From assembly GCF_001297125.1 (NCBI RefSeq), contig NZ_LHPC01000034.1:186001-250000 (forward strand): 64,000 nucleotides of DNA, read 5' to 3'. The stretch is from Pseudomonas sp. RIT-PI-q. Lineage in GTDB: Bacteria > Pseudomonadota > Gammaproteobacteria > Pseudomonadales > Pseudomonadaceae. The translations under genes and the position numbers were made by a program. Shown one piece after another: positions 1-8,106 of the stretch (positions within the stretch are counted from its first letter, which is position 1; the number at the start of each line of letters is the position of its first letter). Below the pieces are notes generated by a model. It saw nothing but the letters and a program-made list of their open reading frames with translations, was not told the origin of the DNA and did no database searches.

Positions 1-20
1 GCTGATCGAAGCCCGATGAT

Positions 21-1316
21 TCAGAGTGTGAAGGTGGCAAGTTCGTCGTCCGCGTCGACTTTCGTGTCCTCTTCGCCGCCCAAATCCTTCGTCACCTCGA
101 TAGCTCCAAGCAGGGTGCGCCAGTCTGCACCGGGATTTTGTTCCAGGATGGCCAGCAGGTTGATGAAAGCGGTAATCGTGGTGCGCGGCGTGCGGAAATA
201 GGCCTCACCCAAGCGTTGGTTGCAGTGCGCCATGAACAGTGGAAGTGCTTCGTCTGGCAGAAGATATTTTTCTGCGTCACCGCCGGCGTAGACGTGACGT
301 AGCTTCTGAAGCAATACATAGAAGTCTTCTGGGGTGAGGCTGGTCAGGCGGATGACAGGCCCGGAGAGATCCACCAGCCCGGTCTTGGCGAAGGAGTTCT
401 CAGCCAGTCGCGATTGTAGGGCAGGGTAGCTGAAGAGTCCTCGGCGGGTGTCCATCAAGAACTCTGGAGTGCCACCCAAGACAAAACCAAGTCCCTCGGA
501 GGATCCTTGTAAGGAGTCATTGAGAATGCGCAGGATCTGTTCGTAGTTGGCGTTACGAGCTTGCGTGTTCGCCAGCTTGTACAGGTTTACTAGCTCGTCG
601 AGGCAGATCATCAGCCCTCCGAACCCAGCGAGTTTGACGAATCGCGATAGCAATTTCAGCTGATCGTAGACACTGGCATCATCAATGATGGTTCTTACGC
701 CTAACGCTGCGCGAGCATCGGTCTTGGTGGTGAACTCGCCACGCAACCAACGAATGGCGTCAGCCTTGAGTTGCTCGTTGCCTTCTTCGAAGCCTCGGCA
801 ATATGCTGCGATCACCTCGGCGAAATCGTACCCGTTGACCATCTCGGTCAGTTCACTCAGATGTGCACGGATGACAGTCTCACTGTCAGTGCCGACTGCC
901 TTGGCTTCGGATTTGGCTTGCGAGATGAATTTTTCGACGATGCCTTGAAGGGCCCCGCCGTCGGGCTTTGTGCGCGTCGACATGTTTTTGGCAAGTTCGG
1001 CGTAAAGCGAGCGTGCCTGTCCTCCAGTGGCATGCAGCCTGCGATCAGGGTTCAGGTCAGCGTGCATGGTCACGAGTTTGCGCTCCATGGCTATGGCTCG
1101 TACCAAGTTCAGAAAGAACGTTTTGCCGGCACCGTATTCGCCAATCACCACTCGAAATGCCGACCCACTTTCAACCAGACGGTTGACGTCTTTGATCAGT
1201 GCATCGAGTTCACCCACTCGGCCGACCTGAATCAAGTGTTGGCCGATGCGAGGAACGACGCCGGCGCGCAGCGATTGGATGACCGCGTCGCGATCCTTGG
1301 CTCTGATAGTGCTCAT
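21..1316 (-). CDS. BREX BrxD-like P-loop ATPase (DUF2791 type) of a TerB-N locus
   Basis: A 431-residue ATP-binding protein. A Walker A motif (GEYGAGKTFFL) lies near residue 62, and a Walker B-like strand followed by acidic residues (GLMICLDEL) lies near residue 235. The overall pattern resembles the BREX-system ATP-binding proteins (BrxD/DUF2791). The start codon overlaps the stop of the upstream TerB-N gene by 4 bases (ATGA), so the two are translationally coupled. From family knowledge, such ATPases are commonly encoded with a TerB-N/TerB-C protein and a large helicase. The expected third gene would lie to the left of this window and cannot be seen. A role in DNA-directed defence or stress response is an inference from family and context. 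The ATPase fold is fairly sure, the biological role is not. Confidence 0.8.
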   Translation of the reverse strand: MSTIRAKDRDAVIQSLRAGVVPRIGQHLIQVGRVGELDALIKDVNRLVESGSAFRVVIGEYGAGKTFFLNLVRAIAMERKLVTMHADLNPDRRLHATGGQARSLYAELAKNMSTRTKPDGGALQGIVEKFISQAKSEAKAVGTDSETVIRAHLSELTEMVNGYDFAEVIAAYCRGFEEGNEQLKADAIRWLRGEFTTKTDARAALGVRTIIDDASVYDQLKLLSRFVKLAGFGGLMICLDELVNLYKLANTQARNANYEQILRILNDSLQGSSEGLGFVLGGTPEFLMDTRRGLFSYPALQSRLAENSFAKTGLVDLSGPVIRLTSLTPEDFYVLLQKLRHVYAGGDAEKYLLPDEALPLFMAHCNQRLGEAYFRTPRTTITAFINLLAILEQNPGADWRTLLGAIEVTKDLGGEEDTKVDADDELATFTL

Positions 1317-3745
1317 AGGGCTAACTCTTCCAGAATGTCTTTATTGATCTCGATGGGATCATCACCTTCGGTGACGGGCATGTCGAAGCGCTCAAAAGCC
1401 ATGTCGTTGATTTGCTCTAACGCACCGTCGAGCATCAACTCCATGTCGCTCGCGGCGGCTTCAAGTTCCAAGCGACTCCACTCTGGTCGTGAGACCAACA
1501 GACGTAGAAACGCTGAGTGTTCCAAATCTAGTCCCGCAACGTCGGCGCTCGGCTGTGAAGCCAATTCGGCAATTTCGACGTGTTGCTCAGGTTCCTCGAC
1601 TTGATCATCAGTGAACACCTGAGCAAGGAGGGCGGATACCGCAGCTGTTTCTCGTTGCAGCTCGGCAATTCGCTCGTGATTGAGCACGAACCCCTGCGTA
1701 GCTGAGGTCGATATAGGTGTGCCAGGGGAGGATTGAGGGGCGCGGGTTAACGGATTGACGTTAGCAATACTTGCTCCGGATGCGGCACCGTGAAGGTCGC
1801 TGTAAAGCAGCTGGCTGTCCAGTTGCAACACCTTATAAACGCGCTCAAGGAGTTTTACCTCTGAGGGGCTGACGGTGCCATCGGCTTGTGCCAAGTGAGC
1901 CAGGAAGCAGGCAATCGTACGCTTTGCTTCGATTGTTAATGGATCGAGTTTTTTCTTCAGGCTTGCGAGTGTAGGTGGCTGCTGGATCTGGATACGCAAA
2001 TGCGCCTTGAGACGTTTGCGATGGGCAACGCTCAAGTGACTCCACGAGTCAATGTGTTGGGCTAGCAGTGTGACTTCCTCATGGGAGGTATCACCATCGG
2101 CGGATGCGACTGCACTTGCCAGGTCAAGAGTGACTGATGCAGCGTTATAAGCCGCAGAGGCTCGCAATGAACCGTCTTCCGGCTGGGTTACGAACAGCGC
2201 GATTCGGTCTTCAGCTTTTGGAGTTCTGCTACCCGCGAGCACGTCAGGTTCCATGCCGATATTAAGGGATTCCAATGCGCGGGCGAGTGCAAGAACCTTT
2301 TCACGAGACAACGCCCCGGCACTTTTGAAACGACCCGCGAGCTCACCAAAGCTCATGACGATCAGATCGTCGCCGATCCTGGTTTGGAGCTCGTCCAATT
2401 CTGTTCGAGCTGTCGCTGGCCAGAGGGCGACGGGAAGCTGCAGCAGTCCCTCAAGGGCTTCTGCGCTTTCGGGGTTTCGGCCCAAATACCGACTATAGGG
2501 TTCAAGCTCGCTGGTGCATTGCTCAACGATCAGTTGCAGGTTTTTACGTGTTCCTGAAGTTGCCATGACATCAGGAAGATCACCCAGATTAAGCGCAGGC
2601 GCCATCAACACTGCGGAAGCCGGACGATAGCTGGTCTTTAGCCGGGTTTTATTTTGCGCCAGCATAAGACCAGAGGGGTGGACGCTCTGATATTTGAGCT
2701 TGAACAGCGTCGAGAAAACTTCTCTGCAGCGAGTCACCGGGGTGCGTTTACTGATGTTGGGATCTGCCATTGCCCACGCCAGCGCCCAATTTGCATCGAC
2801 TGGTCGCTTATTGGCGGCATGCTGTCCCAAACCAATGCGCAGTGGCAGAGGCATTTCGTAGCTATAAACCGAAAAAGCCGAAACGTCGGGTGGTGGCCCG
2901 AGGTAGAGGTTCGGATCAAGCGTGGCGTTGCTCAGATAACCCAGGAAACCTTCCGCGTATCCCCTGAACGACCGATTTTCTCCATAAACACTCAACAGGC
3001 GTTGGACTTCTTTGACGATTAAAGGAATCTCAGCAAGCACCTGTCGATCCTGCACTGCATCCGCGAGGGCTCGGCGCTCAAGGCCGTAGAAGAACAAAAA
3101 AACATACCCAGTGTCTGCCAATGGATCATTGCGGCCACCCTCCAACCATTGAAGGTATGCGCGCCGGGCTTCTGGCGAGATGGAATGAAAACTCGGCCAG
3201 TAGGACATCAACCGCTCTTCGATATCGACTGAGGCCTTGGAGATCCGCAGTTTGGGATTGATCAGGGAGGGCTCTGGCGTGTCGTGCCTACCCAGTACGC
3301 TGCCTACGTAGAACATACCGCCAGGAAGAGAAAAACCGGAAACATTGACGGATTCGCCTGCGGGCACCCAGCGAGCATCAGATTTCTGAGAGCTTTCACT
3401 TGGTATTTTGAAAGAGGGGGTGGGGGGCGAACCGAGTTGAACGGTATAGAAATCGGAGTTTTGGTCAGCACCCATATGATTAGTCGAAACCTCATGGACG
3501 GAGAAAGTCAGGTGTGTATTTTTTACTCCCTGCTGCCGTGTCGCCTCTGAAGCGGACATTAGAATTTGTTCGCTCTGGCGCTTTGCGCGTCGAGCCAACA
3601 GCCACATGATTGCGCCGACGCAAGCAATTAAGCCTACGATGAACCGAGCCTTTCTGGGCACTGATGCGATTGCAACGAAAGCCAGTGCAAAAACAATCAG
3701 AGTGCCGATGCCGCTGAATTTTTTTTTTGCCTTCGTCCTTGCCAT
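1313..3745 (-). CDS. TerB-N / TerB / TerB-C domain membrane protein
   Basis: About 810 residues. I start it at the ATG at 3745 (MARTKAKKKF...) rather than a TTG four codons upstream. Two hydrophobic helices occupy roughly residues 10-55, followed by a basic stretch, so the large body is probably cytoplasmic and membrane-anchored. The middle has the layout of the TerB-N region. A TerB-like helical segment with the signature ADGTVSPSEVKLLERVYKVL lies around residues 605-640, and an acidic TerB-C-like end finishes the protein. TerB-family domains are known from tellurite-resistance and phage-defence contexts and are thought to bind metal or scaffold complexes. It is the first gene of an operon with the overlapping ATPase. 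The family assignment is good, the exact activity unknown. Confidence 0.78.
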   Translation of the reverse strand: MARTKAKKKFSGIGTLIVFALAFVAIASVPRKARFIVGLIACVGAIMWLLARRAKRQSEQILMSASEATRQQGVKNTHLTFSVHEVSTNHMGADQNSDFYTVQLGSPPTPSFKIPSESSQKSDARWVPAGESVNVSGFSLPGGMFYVGSVLGRHDTPEPSLINPKLRISKASVDIEERLMSYWPSFHSISPEARRAYLQWLEGGRNDPLADTGYVFLFFYGLERRALADAVQDRQVLAEIPLIVKEVQRLLSVYGENRSFRGYAEGFLGYLSNATLDPNLYLGPPPDVSAFSVYSYEMPLPLRIGLGQHAANKRPVDANWALAWAMADPNISKRTPVTRCREVFSTLFKLKYQSVHPSGLMLAQNKTRLKTSYRPASAVLMAPALNLGDLPDVMATSGTRKNLQLIVEQCTSELEPYSRYLGRNPESAEALEGLLQLPVALWPATARTELDELQTRIGDDLIVMSFGELAGRFKSAGALSREKVLALARALESLNIGMEPDVLAGSRTPKAEDRIALFVTQPEDGSLRASAAYNAASVTLDLASAVASADGDTSHEEVTLLAQHIDSWSHLSVAHRKRLKAHLRIQIQQPPTLASLKKKLDPLTIEAKRTIACFLAHLAQADGTVSPSEVKLLERVYKVLQLDSQLLYSDLHGAASGASIANVNPLTRAPQSSPGTPISTSATQGFVLNHERIAELQRETAAVSALLAQVFTDDQVEEPEQHVEIAELASQPSADVAGLDLEHSAFLRLLVSRPEWSRLELEAAASDMELMLDGALEQINDMAFERFDMPVTEGDDPIEINKDILEELAL

Positions 3746-4699
3746 GAGTCGATTCAACCTTGAAAAGTGGGGGCTGGCGCAGTGACAGTATCCGACAATT
3801 ACATTGTGAGAGCCATGGGCCGCGCGAGCCCTCTTGTCGAAAAACTCATCAATCTATAGGGGGCCAAGGTGGTGAACACTTTGAAGCCCCCACGAACCAT
3901 TGCTAGTTCGCGTGCGTGGATGAATGAATGGGCAATGAAGGTTTTTCAGCCTTTTCGTGCGTCTGGCTGACCTTCAATCAGCCTTGTCAACAAAAATATA
4001 TTTTCAATTGCCCCCTTGAAAAAAATTTCACGCGACGGATCTTTATATTTGAGGACAACAGAAAAGCAACGATCTCGGAACCCCTGCGTTTCTCGGATTT
4101 GTTCGGTAAAACGGGGTTGGTTTTGCGTTAGATGTTGCTGCTGTTGTGCTTCTGCTTTTCCTGCGAGCTGATGGGTGGCGCACAAGTCATGCCGGCCGAT
4201 TTGGCCAGGCAAAATCGTTACCCTTTGCGGCGTAAGCCGCTGCTTTCAGGTTTGATTTCAAACAACGGCGCATTTTTTCGAAAAAAATATACCTGGTGTA
4301 AAAACACATTTTTGGGGGGGGCGGAGCAGGCGAGCCGGGAGGGTGTTCGCGAGCAAACACTGCCAACAAAGATTTCGCTTGAGCAGCAAGAAGGCTGGTA
4401 ACTGGGAAGATGGCCCACTGCACAAAGCCTGAGAGCCCTGAGAGAGTGATCTTTCGTGCAGGAGGGGGCTCGTCGAACTCGAGCCTCACGCCGGTCGCTG
4501 AGAATCCACGCGCAAGGCATCACTGGCAGTAGTTCATCCTTCAGCCAACCTAAGTAAACGTATCAGCGGCCGTTTGAAATTCCCGTTTTATTTGTAGTCA
4601 TTTTATTACCCATTAAGTAGGTGCGGTGACTAAGCTCAAACCATCGCCTAGCATGCATCAGTATGCATTCCACGCCACACACTATGAAGGAAACAGTCC
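3746..4699. other. intergenic region with repeat copy A, no supported gene
   Basis: This 950-base stretch separates the TerB-N operon from the MvaT-like gene. Short open frames on both strands (for example 3946-4212 and 4187-4523) overlap each other, lack good ribosome sites and look non-coding. The one clear structure is repeat copy A, listed separately. A G-run (seven Gs near 4313) and GC-rich half-repeats follow it. Promoters for the flanking genes must lie here, but I cannot place them with confidence. Confidence 0.6.
3990..4293 (+). repeat. ~300-bp intergenic element, copy A
   Basis: This copy matches a second one at 28752-29055 in the same orientation. The first ~90 bases are roughly 90% identical by eye, including the palindrome AAAATATATTTT (3993-4004) and GACGGATCTTTATATTTGAG. 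The middle is diverged but of similar length. The 3' part matches again around a hairpin, GCGGC-GTAA-GCCGC (about 4227-4240), followed by TTTGATTTCAAA. In copy B the same stem is GTGGC/GCCAC, so one C-G pair has become T-A with pairing kept. This suggests a structured RNA or DNA element rather than a gene. Downstream, at 4700, is the MvaT-like gene. Confidence 0.65.
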
Positions 4700-5065
4700 A
4701 TGTCTCGTCTGGCCGAATTTCGCAAGCTTGAACAACAGCTAACCGCGCAGCTCGCAGAGCTTGAATCCATGAAAAGTGATTCGGGTTTGAAGAAAGAAAT
4801 TGAGTTTGAAAGCAAGCTGCGTGCGCTGCTGGGTGAATATAGCTACAGCCTGAGAGACGTAGTGAACCTGCTTGACCCACAGGTTGGTCGTCGCGCCTCA
4901 GGTACACAACCCAAGCCGATCACGCGTAAGGCGCGGCAGGTTAAGGTCTTCAAAAACCCTAACACCGGCGAAATTGTCCAAACCAAAGGCGGCAACCACA
5001 AGACGCTGAAAGAATGGAAAGCCACTTACGGTGCGGACACCGTGGAATCCTGGCTCGCTAAGTGA
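4700..5065 (+). CDS. MvaT/MvaU-family H-NS-like nucleoid protein
   Basis: A 121-residue protein. The N-terminal half (about residues 1-60) is a charged helical, coiled-coil-like oligomerisation region. The C-terminal DNA-binding domain carries KNPNTGEIVQTKGGNHKTL and ends ...ADTVESWLAK, which matches the MvaT/MvaU family of Pseudomonas xenogeneic silencers. Such proteins bind AT-rich DNA and repress horizontally acquired genes. An AAGGAA ribosome site precedes the ATG. The gene stands alone, with its own terminator and a large upstream region holding repeat copy A. Because it lies inside accessory DNA, I infer an island-borne extra MvaT paralogue rather than the core chromosomal mvaT. The family is well supported, which paralogue it is remains open. 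Confidence 0.92.
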   Translation: MSRLAEFRKLEQQLTAQLAELESMKSDSGLKKEIEFESKLRALLGEYSYSLRDVVNLLDPQVGRRASGTQPKPITRKARQVKVFKNPNTGEIVQTKGGNHKTLKEWKATYGADTVESWLAK

Positions 5066-5085
5066 CGTTAGCTTGCGTACAAATT

Positions 5086-5106
5086 AAGGGCCATTGCGGC
5101 CCTTTT
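5086..5106 (+). terminator. Rho-independent terminator after the MvaT-like gene
   Basis: A perfect stem AAGGGCC / GGCCCTT with a five-base loop is followed by TT, about 20 bases after the stop codon at 5065. Confidence 0.85.
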
Positions 5107-5459
5107 GCTGTGATGCGCGCAAGCATGGAGTTGGGTAAGCGTCCGGGCCACGCACCATTCTGACCCCCCGCGTCCAGGTCTCGTAATAAAAAACCGTGGC
5201 GAGGAAAAGCTCACGTGCGCTGAGAGCCCCGATATTTTCTACACGTATCAGGTATAGGGGTATTTTTGCCTTTCCTGATGCCATGCAGTTCAGGCGGCTT
5301 GTTTCTGTCGTTAGCGCCGTCCAATCGCGGTTCTTGAAGACTGTGGGCAAAAAAGGAGAGCGTAGGGAGGGCAGGTCGATCACGAGGATGATCGTAGGGA
5401 AAATGATGAGAGTTCTTTCATTATATCTGTGGCGTAAGTTTTAGATAATGCACAATGAC
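5107..5459. other. intergenic, no supported gene
   Basis: About 350 bases between the terminator and the 3' end of the minus-strand membrane protein gene. A 99-codon open frame on the minus strand (5084-5383) runs through the terminator and has no convincing start or family pattern. I see nothing else I can support. Confidence 0.5.
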
Positions 5460-6080
5460 CTACAACAAGTCGATCAATGATTTTAACTCGTCTGACTCTG
5501 AGTATCCTAGGCTGTCCCTTAGAAATAACGTTAGAGCGGGAATAACCTTTATCTTGCGCTCGCCGTCCTCACCATTTGCTACAAAAGCAAGGCAATATTT
5601 TTTTGATTTTCCTATGTTTTCTTTGACTCTTCTTGCATTTTCAAAAATGAAATTTCCCTCTGCGATTATTATTCCGTGGCTTGGCACTATGGTAGGTTCC
5701 ATGGAGAACGCTAGCGCGCGAAAATTATCTTTCGAAAAGTTTTTAGAATCTACGTATGTGTCTTCAAGCTTTTTTTTGAACTTGCAATCTGAATCGAATT
5801 CATCCGGGATGATCCAGAGTACCTTGGCTAGAACGGAGGGTGTATTGCCTGAATTGGTCAAGAGGAGTTTGATTTTGACACTCATGTCGGATATCTGATC
5901 CTCTCCCTCCATCTTTGTATTGTTCATGCTGGGGTCTATGTCAGTTATCACCACTCGTAGATTTGATTCGGCACGGATGTATGAGTAGTAAAATGTAGCC
6001 CCGGCGAAGAGAAACGAAGCTATTGCAATGCATGAGGCCATCGTGGCGTTGTTCAAGAAGGTGGAAATTTTTTCAAACAT
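5460..6080 (-). CDS. unrecognised single-pass membrane protein
   Basis: A 206-residue protein of unknown family. A good GGGAGGTG ribosome site precedes the ATG at 6080. An N-terminal hydrophobic helix (about residues 13-34, ending in FYYSYIRAES) is followed by a soluble domain rich in beta-strand-like segments (VKIKLLLTNSGNTPSVL..., MEPTIVPSHGIIIAEGNF). That pattern resembles small membrane-anchored beta-sandwich proteins that appear in accessory regions. The base composition is AT-richer than in the flanking metabolic genes, which fits horizontal origin. No function can be assigned. Confidence 0.65.
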   Translation of the reverse strand: MFEKISTFLNNATMASCIAIASFLFAGATFYYSYIRAESNLRVVITDIDPSMNNTKMEGEDQISDMSVKIKLLLTNSGNTPSVLAKVLWIIPDEFDSDCKFKKKLEDTYVDSKNFSKDNFRALAFSMEPTIVPSHGIIIAEGNFIFENARRVKENIGKSKKYCLAFVANGEDGERKIKVIPALTLFLRDSLGYSESDELKSLIDLL

Positions 6081-6182
6081 ATATTTTCACCTCCCACTGG
6101 TGTGGGCGTGGGCGCTGGCGTTGGCATGGGGGGCCGCATGCGACAAAGCTTAGCCCTTGGTGACTCTTTTGCCAGAGATCAC

Positions 6183-6407
6183 TTAGTACTCTGAGGTACC
6201 CACCGCACCACCTAAGCGCGCTATGCCTTGCTTGATGTGCCCCGCGTTTTCGCCAATCCTTAGAAGGGCACCACGAGCGTTGTCGCAAGCCTCTGATGAC
6301 CCGCGCTCCTCTTCCAGCAAGACAAGCTCCATCAACGCTGCTTCGATTGCGAGTTGGTTTTCATACATTCTTGCCAGAATGTCAGGAAGGGAATATTGCT
6401 CGGGCAT
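6183..6407 (-). CDS. small conserved Pseudomonas protein of unknown function
   Basis: A 74-residue acidic, helical protein (MPEQYSLPDILARMYENQ... ending GHIKQGIARLGGAVGTSEY). The arrangement, with a helix containing LALMELVLLEEE-type residues and a C-terminal IGENAGHIKQGIARL, resembles a short conserved hypothetical protein I have seen in several Pseudomonas genomes, but this was not checked. A GGAG-like ribosome site lies upstream. It is on the same strand as the membrane protein gene downstream, about 100 bases away. Function unknown. Confidence 0.6.
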   Translation of the reverse strand: MPEQYSLPDILARMYENQLAIEAALMELVLLEEERGSSEACDNARGALLRIGENAGHIKQGIARLGGAVGTSEY

Positions 6408-6541
6408 GTTCCGACTCCGTTCGAAAGGAGACTAAAGCGTAGCAGTGAAGCAGCAGGTCAGCTGGGTATTAGCTCAGAGCAGTCCTGCGCGATCGAGGCA
6501 CCCTCGACGAGGGTGAACCTGCAAAGCTCCCCGCCATGCCC

Positions 6542-7155
6542 TTAACGAACCCACAGCAGCAGACCGCCAAGGATAACCAAGGCTGCGCCCATCACCCGTT
6601 CGATTCGGCATTTAAAGCGAAGAAAATAGTTTGCGACCCCCTGGTTGGAGAAGCAAAACGCCAAGCTGCAATGCCACAGGGCTGACAGCAGGAAGCATAG
6701 TGCGGCCACCACGCCATAGAACCAGATTGGTGCATGGGCAGGCATGACAAGCCCAAAGATACTGCAAAAGAAAACGATGGATTTCGGATTGGTCATGCTG
6801 ATCAGGTAGGCCCGGCACATCGCGGCCTGCCAAGACATCGCAGTGGGTTCTTCCATCAGTAAAGGCTTGGCCGCACCGCCGATCATCTTCGTCCCTATCC
6901 AGATCAAATAGAGTGCACCAACAAGCTGCAGGCTAAGGTGCAGCCATTGGAAGTGATTGACCAGTAACCCAATGCCTGCCATCGCCAGGAGAGCCCAGGT
7001 CAACGATGCCGTTGCAACCCTAAACCTGCGAACAATCCCGCCGAGCGTGAGACGGACATGCTCGTCTTCGTCACGATGATGAAATTGGGGCCCGGGCTGA
7101 TAAGCGACATCATGTAAACGCTGACCAAAATGATCAGTGACTGCGTGTAGTCCAT
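6542..7155 (-). pseudogene. LysE/RhtB-family amino-acid exporter, frameshifted
   Basis: Read on the minus strand from the ATG at 7155, the product begins MDYTQSLIILVSVYMMSLISPGPNFIIVTKTS, the typical LysE/RhtB start with its SPGPN motif. It stops after about 51 codons. The remaining 153 residues (from 7003) are in the next frame and contain the expected YLIWIGTKM and NPKSIVFFCSIFG motifs. Together they give the usual ~205 residues. The frames join if one G is restored to the GGG run (CCC on the plus strand, 7018-7020), so the lesion is a single-base deletion in a homopolymer. It is either a recent pseudogene or a sequencing error. The intact protein would be an inner-membrane exporter of amino acids or homoserine lactone-like compounds. 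Confidence 0.85.
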
Positions 7156-7262
7156 TCTAGCTTCCTGATAGGCATGCGTGCGGGCAAGGCGGGGAGCCCG
7201 AACTGGCGCTGCTGAGGCGCGGGTAAGTATGGGAGATGAACGTCATTTTGTGAAAGGCACTC

Positions 7263-7421
7263 ATGCGAAAGCGTTTGCCTCTTACTAGAGATGAACGGAG
7301 AAAACGGATCAAATATCGCTACAAACTGAGCATTTTAATACAGCTATGGATGGACTATCGTCCCGAGCAACTCATTGATTGCCTCGTCATCCTAGGGGAG
7401 CGGGCAACGCAGAATGATTAA
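7263..7421 (+). CDS. small basic protein upstream of the 7451 gene
   Basis: A 52-codon frame, MRKRLPLTRDERRKRIKY..., ending ...LVILGERATQND. It has a GAAAGG ribosome site just before the ATG and lies 29 bases upstream of the next gene. The N-terminus is strongly basic, followed by an amphipathic helix-like part. A degraded but recognisable copy lies at 29693-29752, with the same spacing to the paralogue of the next gene, which supports it being a real, once-selected gene. It may bind nucleic acid or act as a partner of the downstream protein. Both are guesses. No family recognised. Confidence 0.6.
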   Translation: MRKRLPLTRDERRKRIKYRYKLSILIQLWMDYRPEQLIDCLVILGERATQND

Positions 7422-7450
7422 TATTATACGGTTTTCTGGGGCTGAATTTA

Positions 7451-7867
7451 ATGAACTGGAAAGACCAGATACAAGAGCACTACCGTAAGAAGGAAATTAA
7501 AGAGCAAGGTTATACACGAGATCAGATTGATAGTTTTTACGCGGATGCTGTGCTGCCTGCATTTGAAGAAATAAAAAAATTACTCTCGCAATTTGTAAGC
7601 AATGTAAGTATCAAGAAGTATACTTATAAGGCCACTTTTCGATTTGAAGAAAGTGAAATGTATAAGTCTGTTTTTCGAGTAGAAGTTTCATTGCGGGGGA
7701 GTGGTGTCGCCTTTCCATTCCAACTAAATGATACCTACGTTTTTGGTGCGCGCGTAAAAGCTGATCGGCTGGATGCACTGGACAAAGATTTCATTATCTT
7801 TCAATTTATAGAGTTTTTTAAAATTAGAGAACGGCATATCGCTGATTTAAAGTTGGCCAAGCAATAA
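7451..7867 (+). CDS. unrecognised protein, paralogue of 29847-30320
   Basis: A 138-residue protein. Its features are an N-terminal helix (DQIQEHYRKKEIKEQGY), a central FRVEVSLRGSG strand pattern, FPFQLND, and a C-terminal DRLDALDKDFIIFQFIEFFK. A second copy at 29847-30320 is clearly homologous along the whole length, with the motifs QEHYRKK, VLPAFE, FRVEVSL, DRLDALDK and EFFK shared. Both copies are AT-rich compared with neighbours. The small basic gene at 7263 precedes it closely and may be co-transcribed. No known family recognised. The mixed alpha/beta character and island location suggest an accessory function such as defence or counter-defence, but nothing in the sequence proves this. 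Confidence 0.72.
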   Translation: MNWKDQIQEHYRKKEIKEQGYTRDQIDSFYADAVLPAFEEIKKLLSQFVSNVSIKKYTYKATFRFEESEMYKSVFRVEVSLRGSGVAFPFQLNDTYVFGARVKADRLDALDKDFIIFQFIEFFKIRERHIADLKLAKQ

Positions 7868-8106
7868 TCTCTGGGTATAGGTTGCGCGGAAAAATAAAGC
7901 TTATACTTGATATTAATAGCTATGAGTCTTCAGGATTAAGGTCTGGAGTGTTCAATAAACTTCGGTGAGGCCGGTTTGAGGCGTGAAACTACCTATCCTG
8001 GCAGACCTGCGAACTTTACTCAGGCAGCAATTGTCGCGCTGTGCCACCTCGAATAGCTCACCAGCAATTCTTATTTCATTAAATCAATCAAGCATTGAGG
8101 AGACAG

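Noticed and set aside
771..1604. 277-codon plus-strand frame opposite the ATPase and TerB-N genes
   Set aside because: It is the complement of two well-supported genes, spans their junction, and has no family pattern or ribosome site.
4187..4523. Two overlapping ~100-codon minus-strand frames before the MvaT-like gene
   Set aside because: They overlap in different frames, run through homopolymers and the repeat element, and have no support as proteins.
5455..5898. 147-codon plus-strand frame
   Set aside because: It is antisense to the 206-residue membrane protein gene, which has a strong ribosome site and membrane helix.
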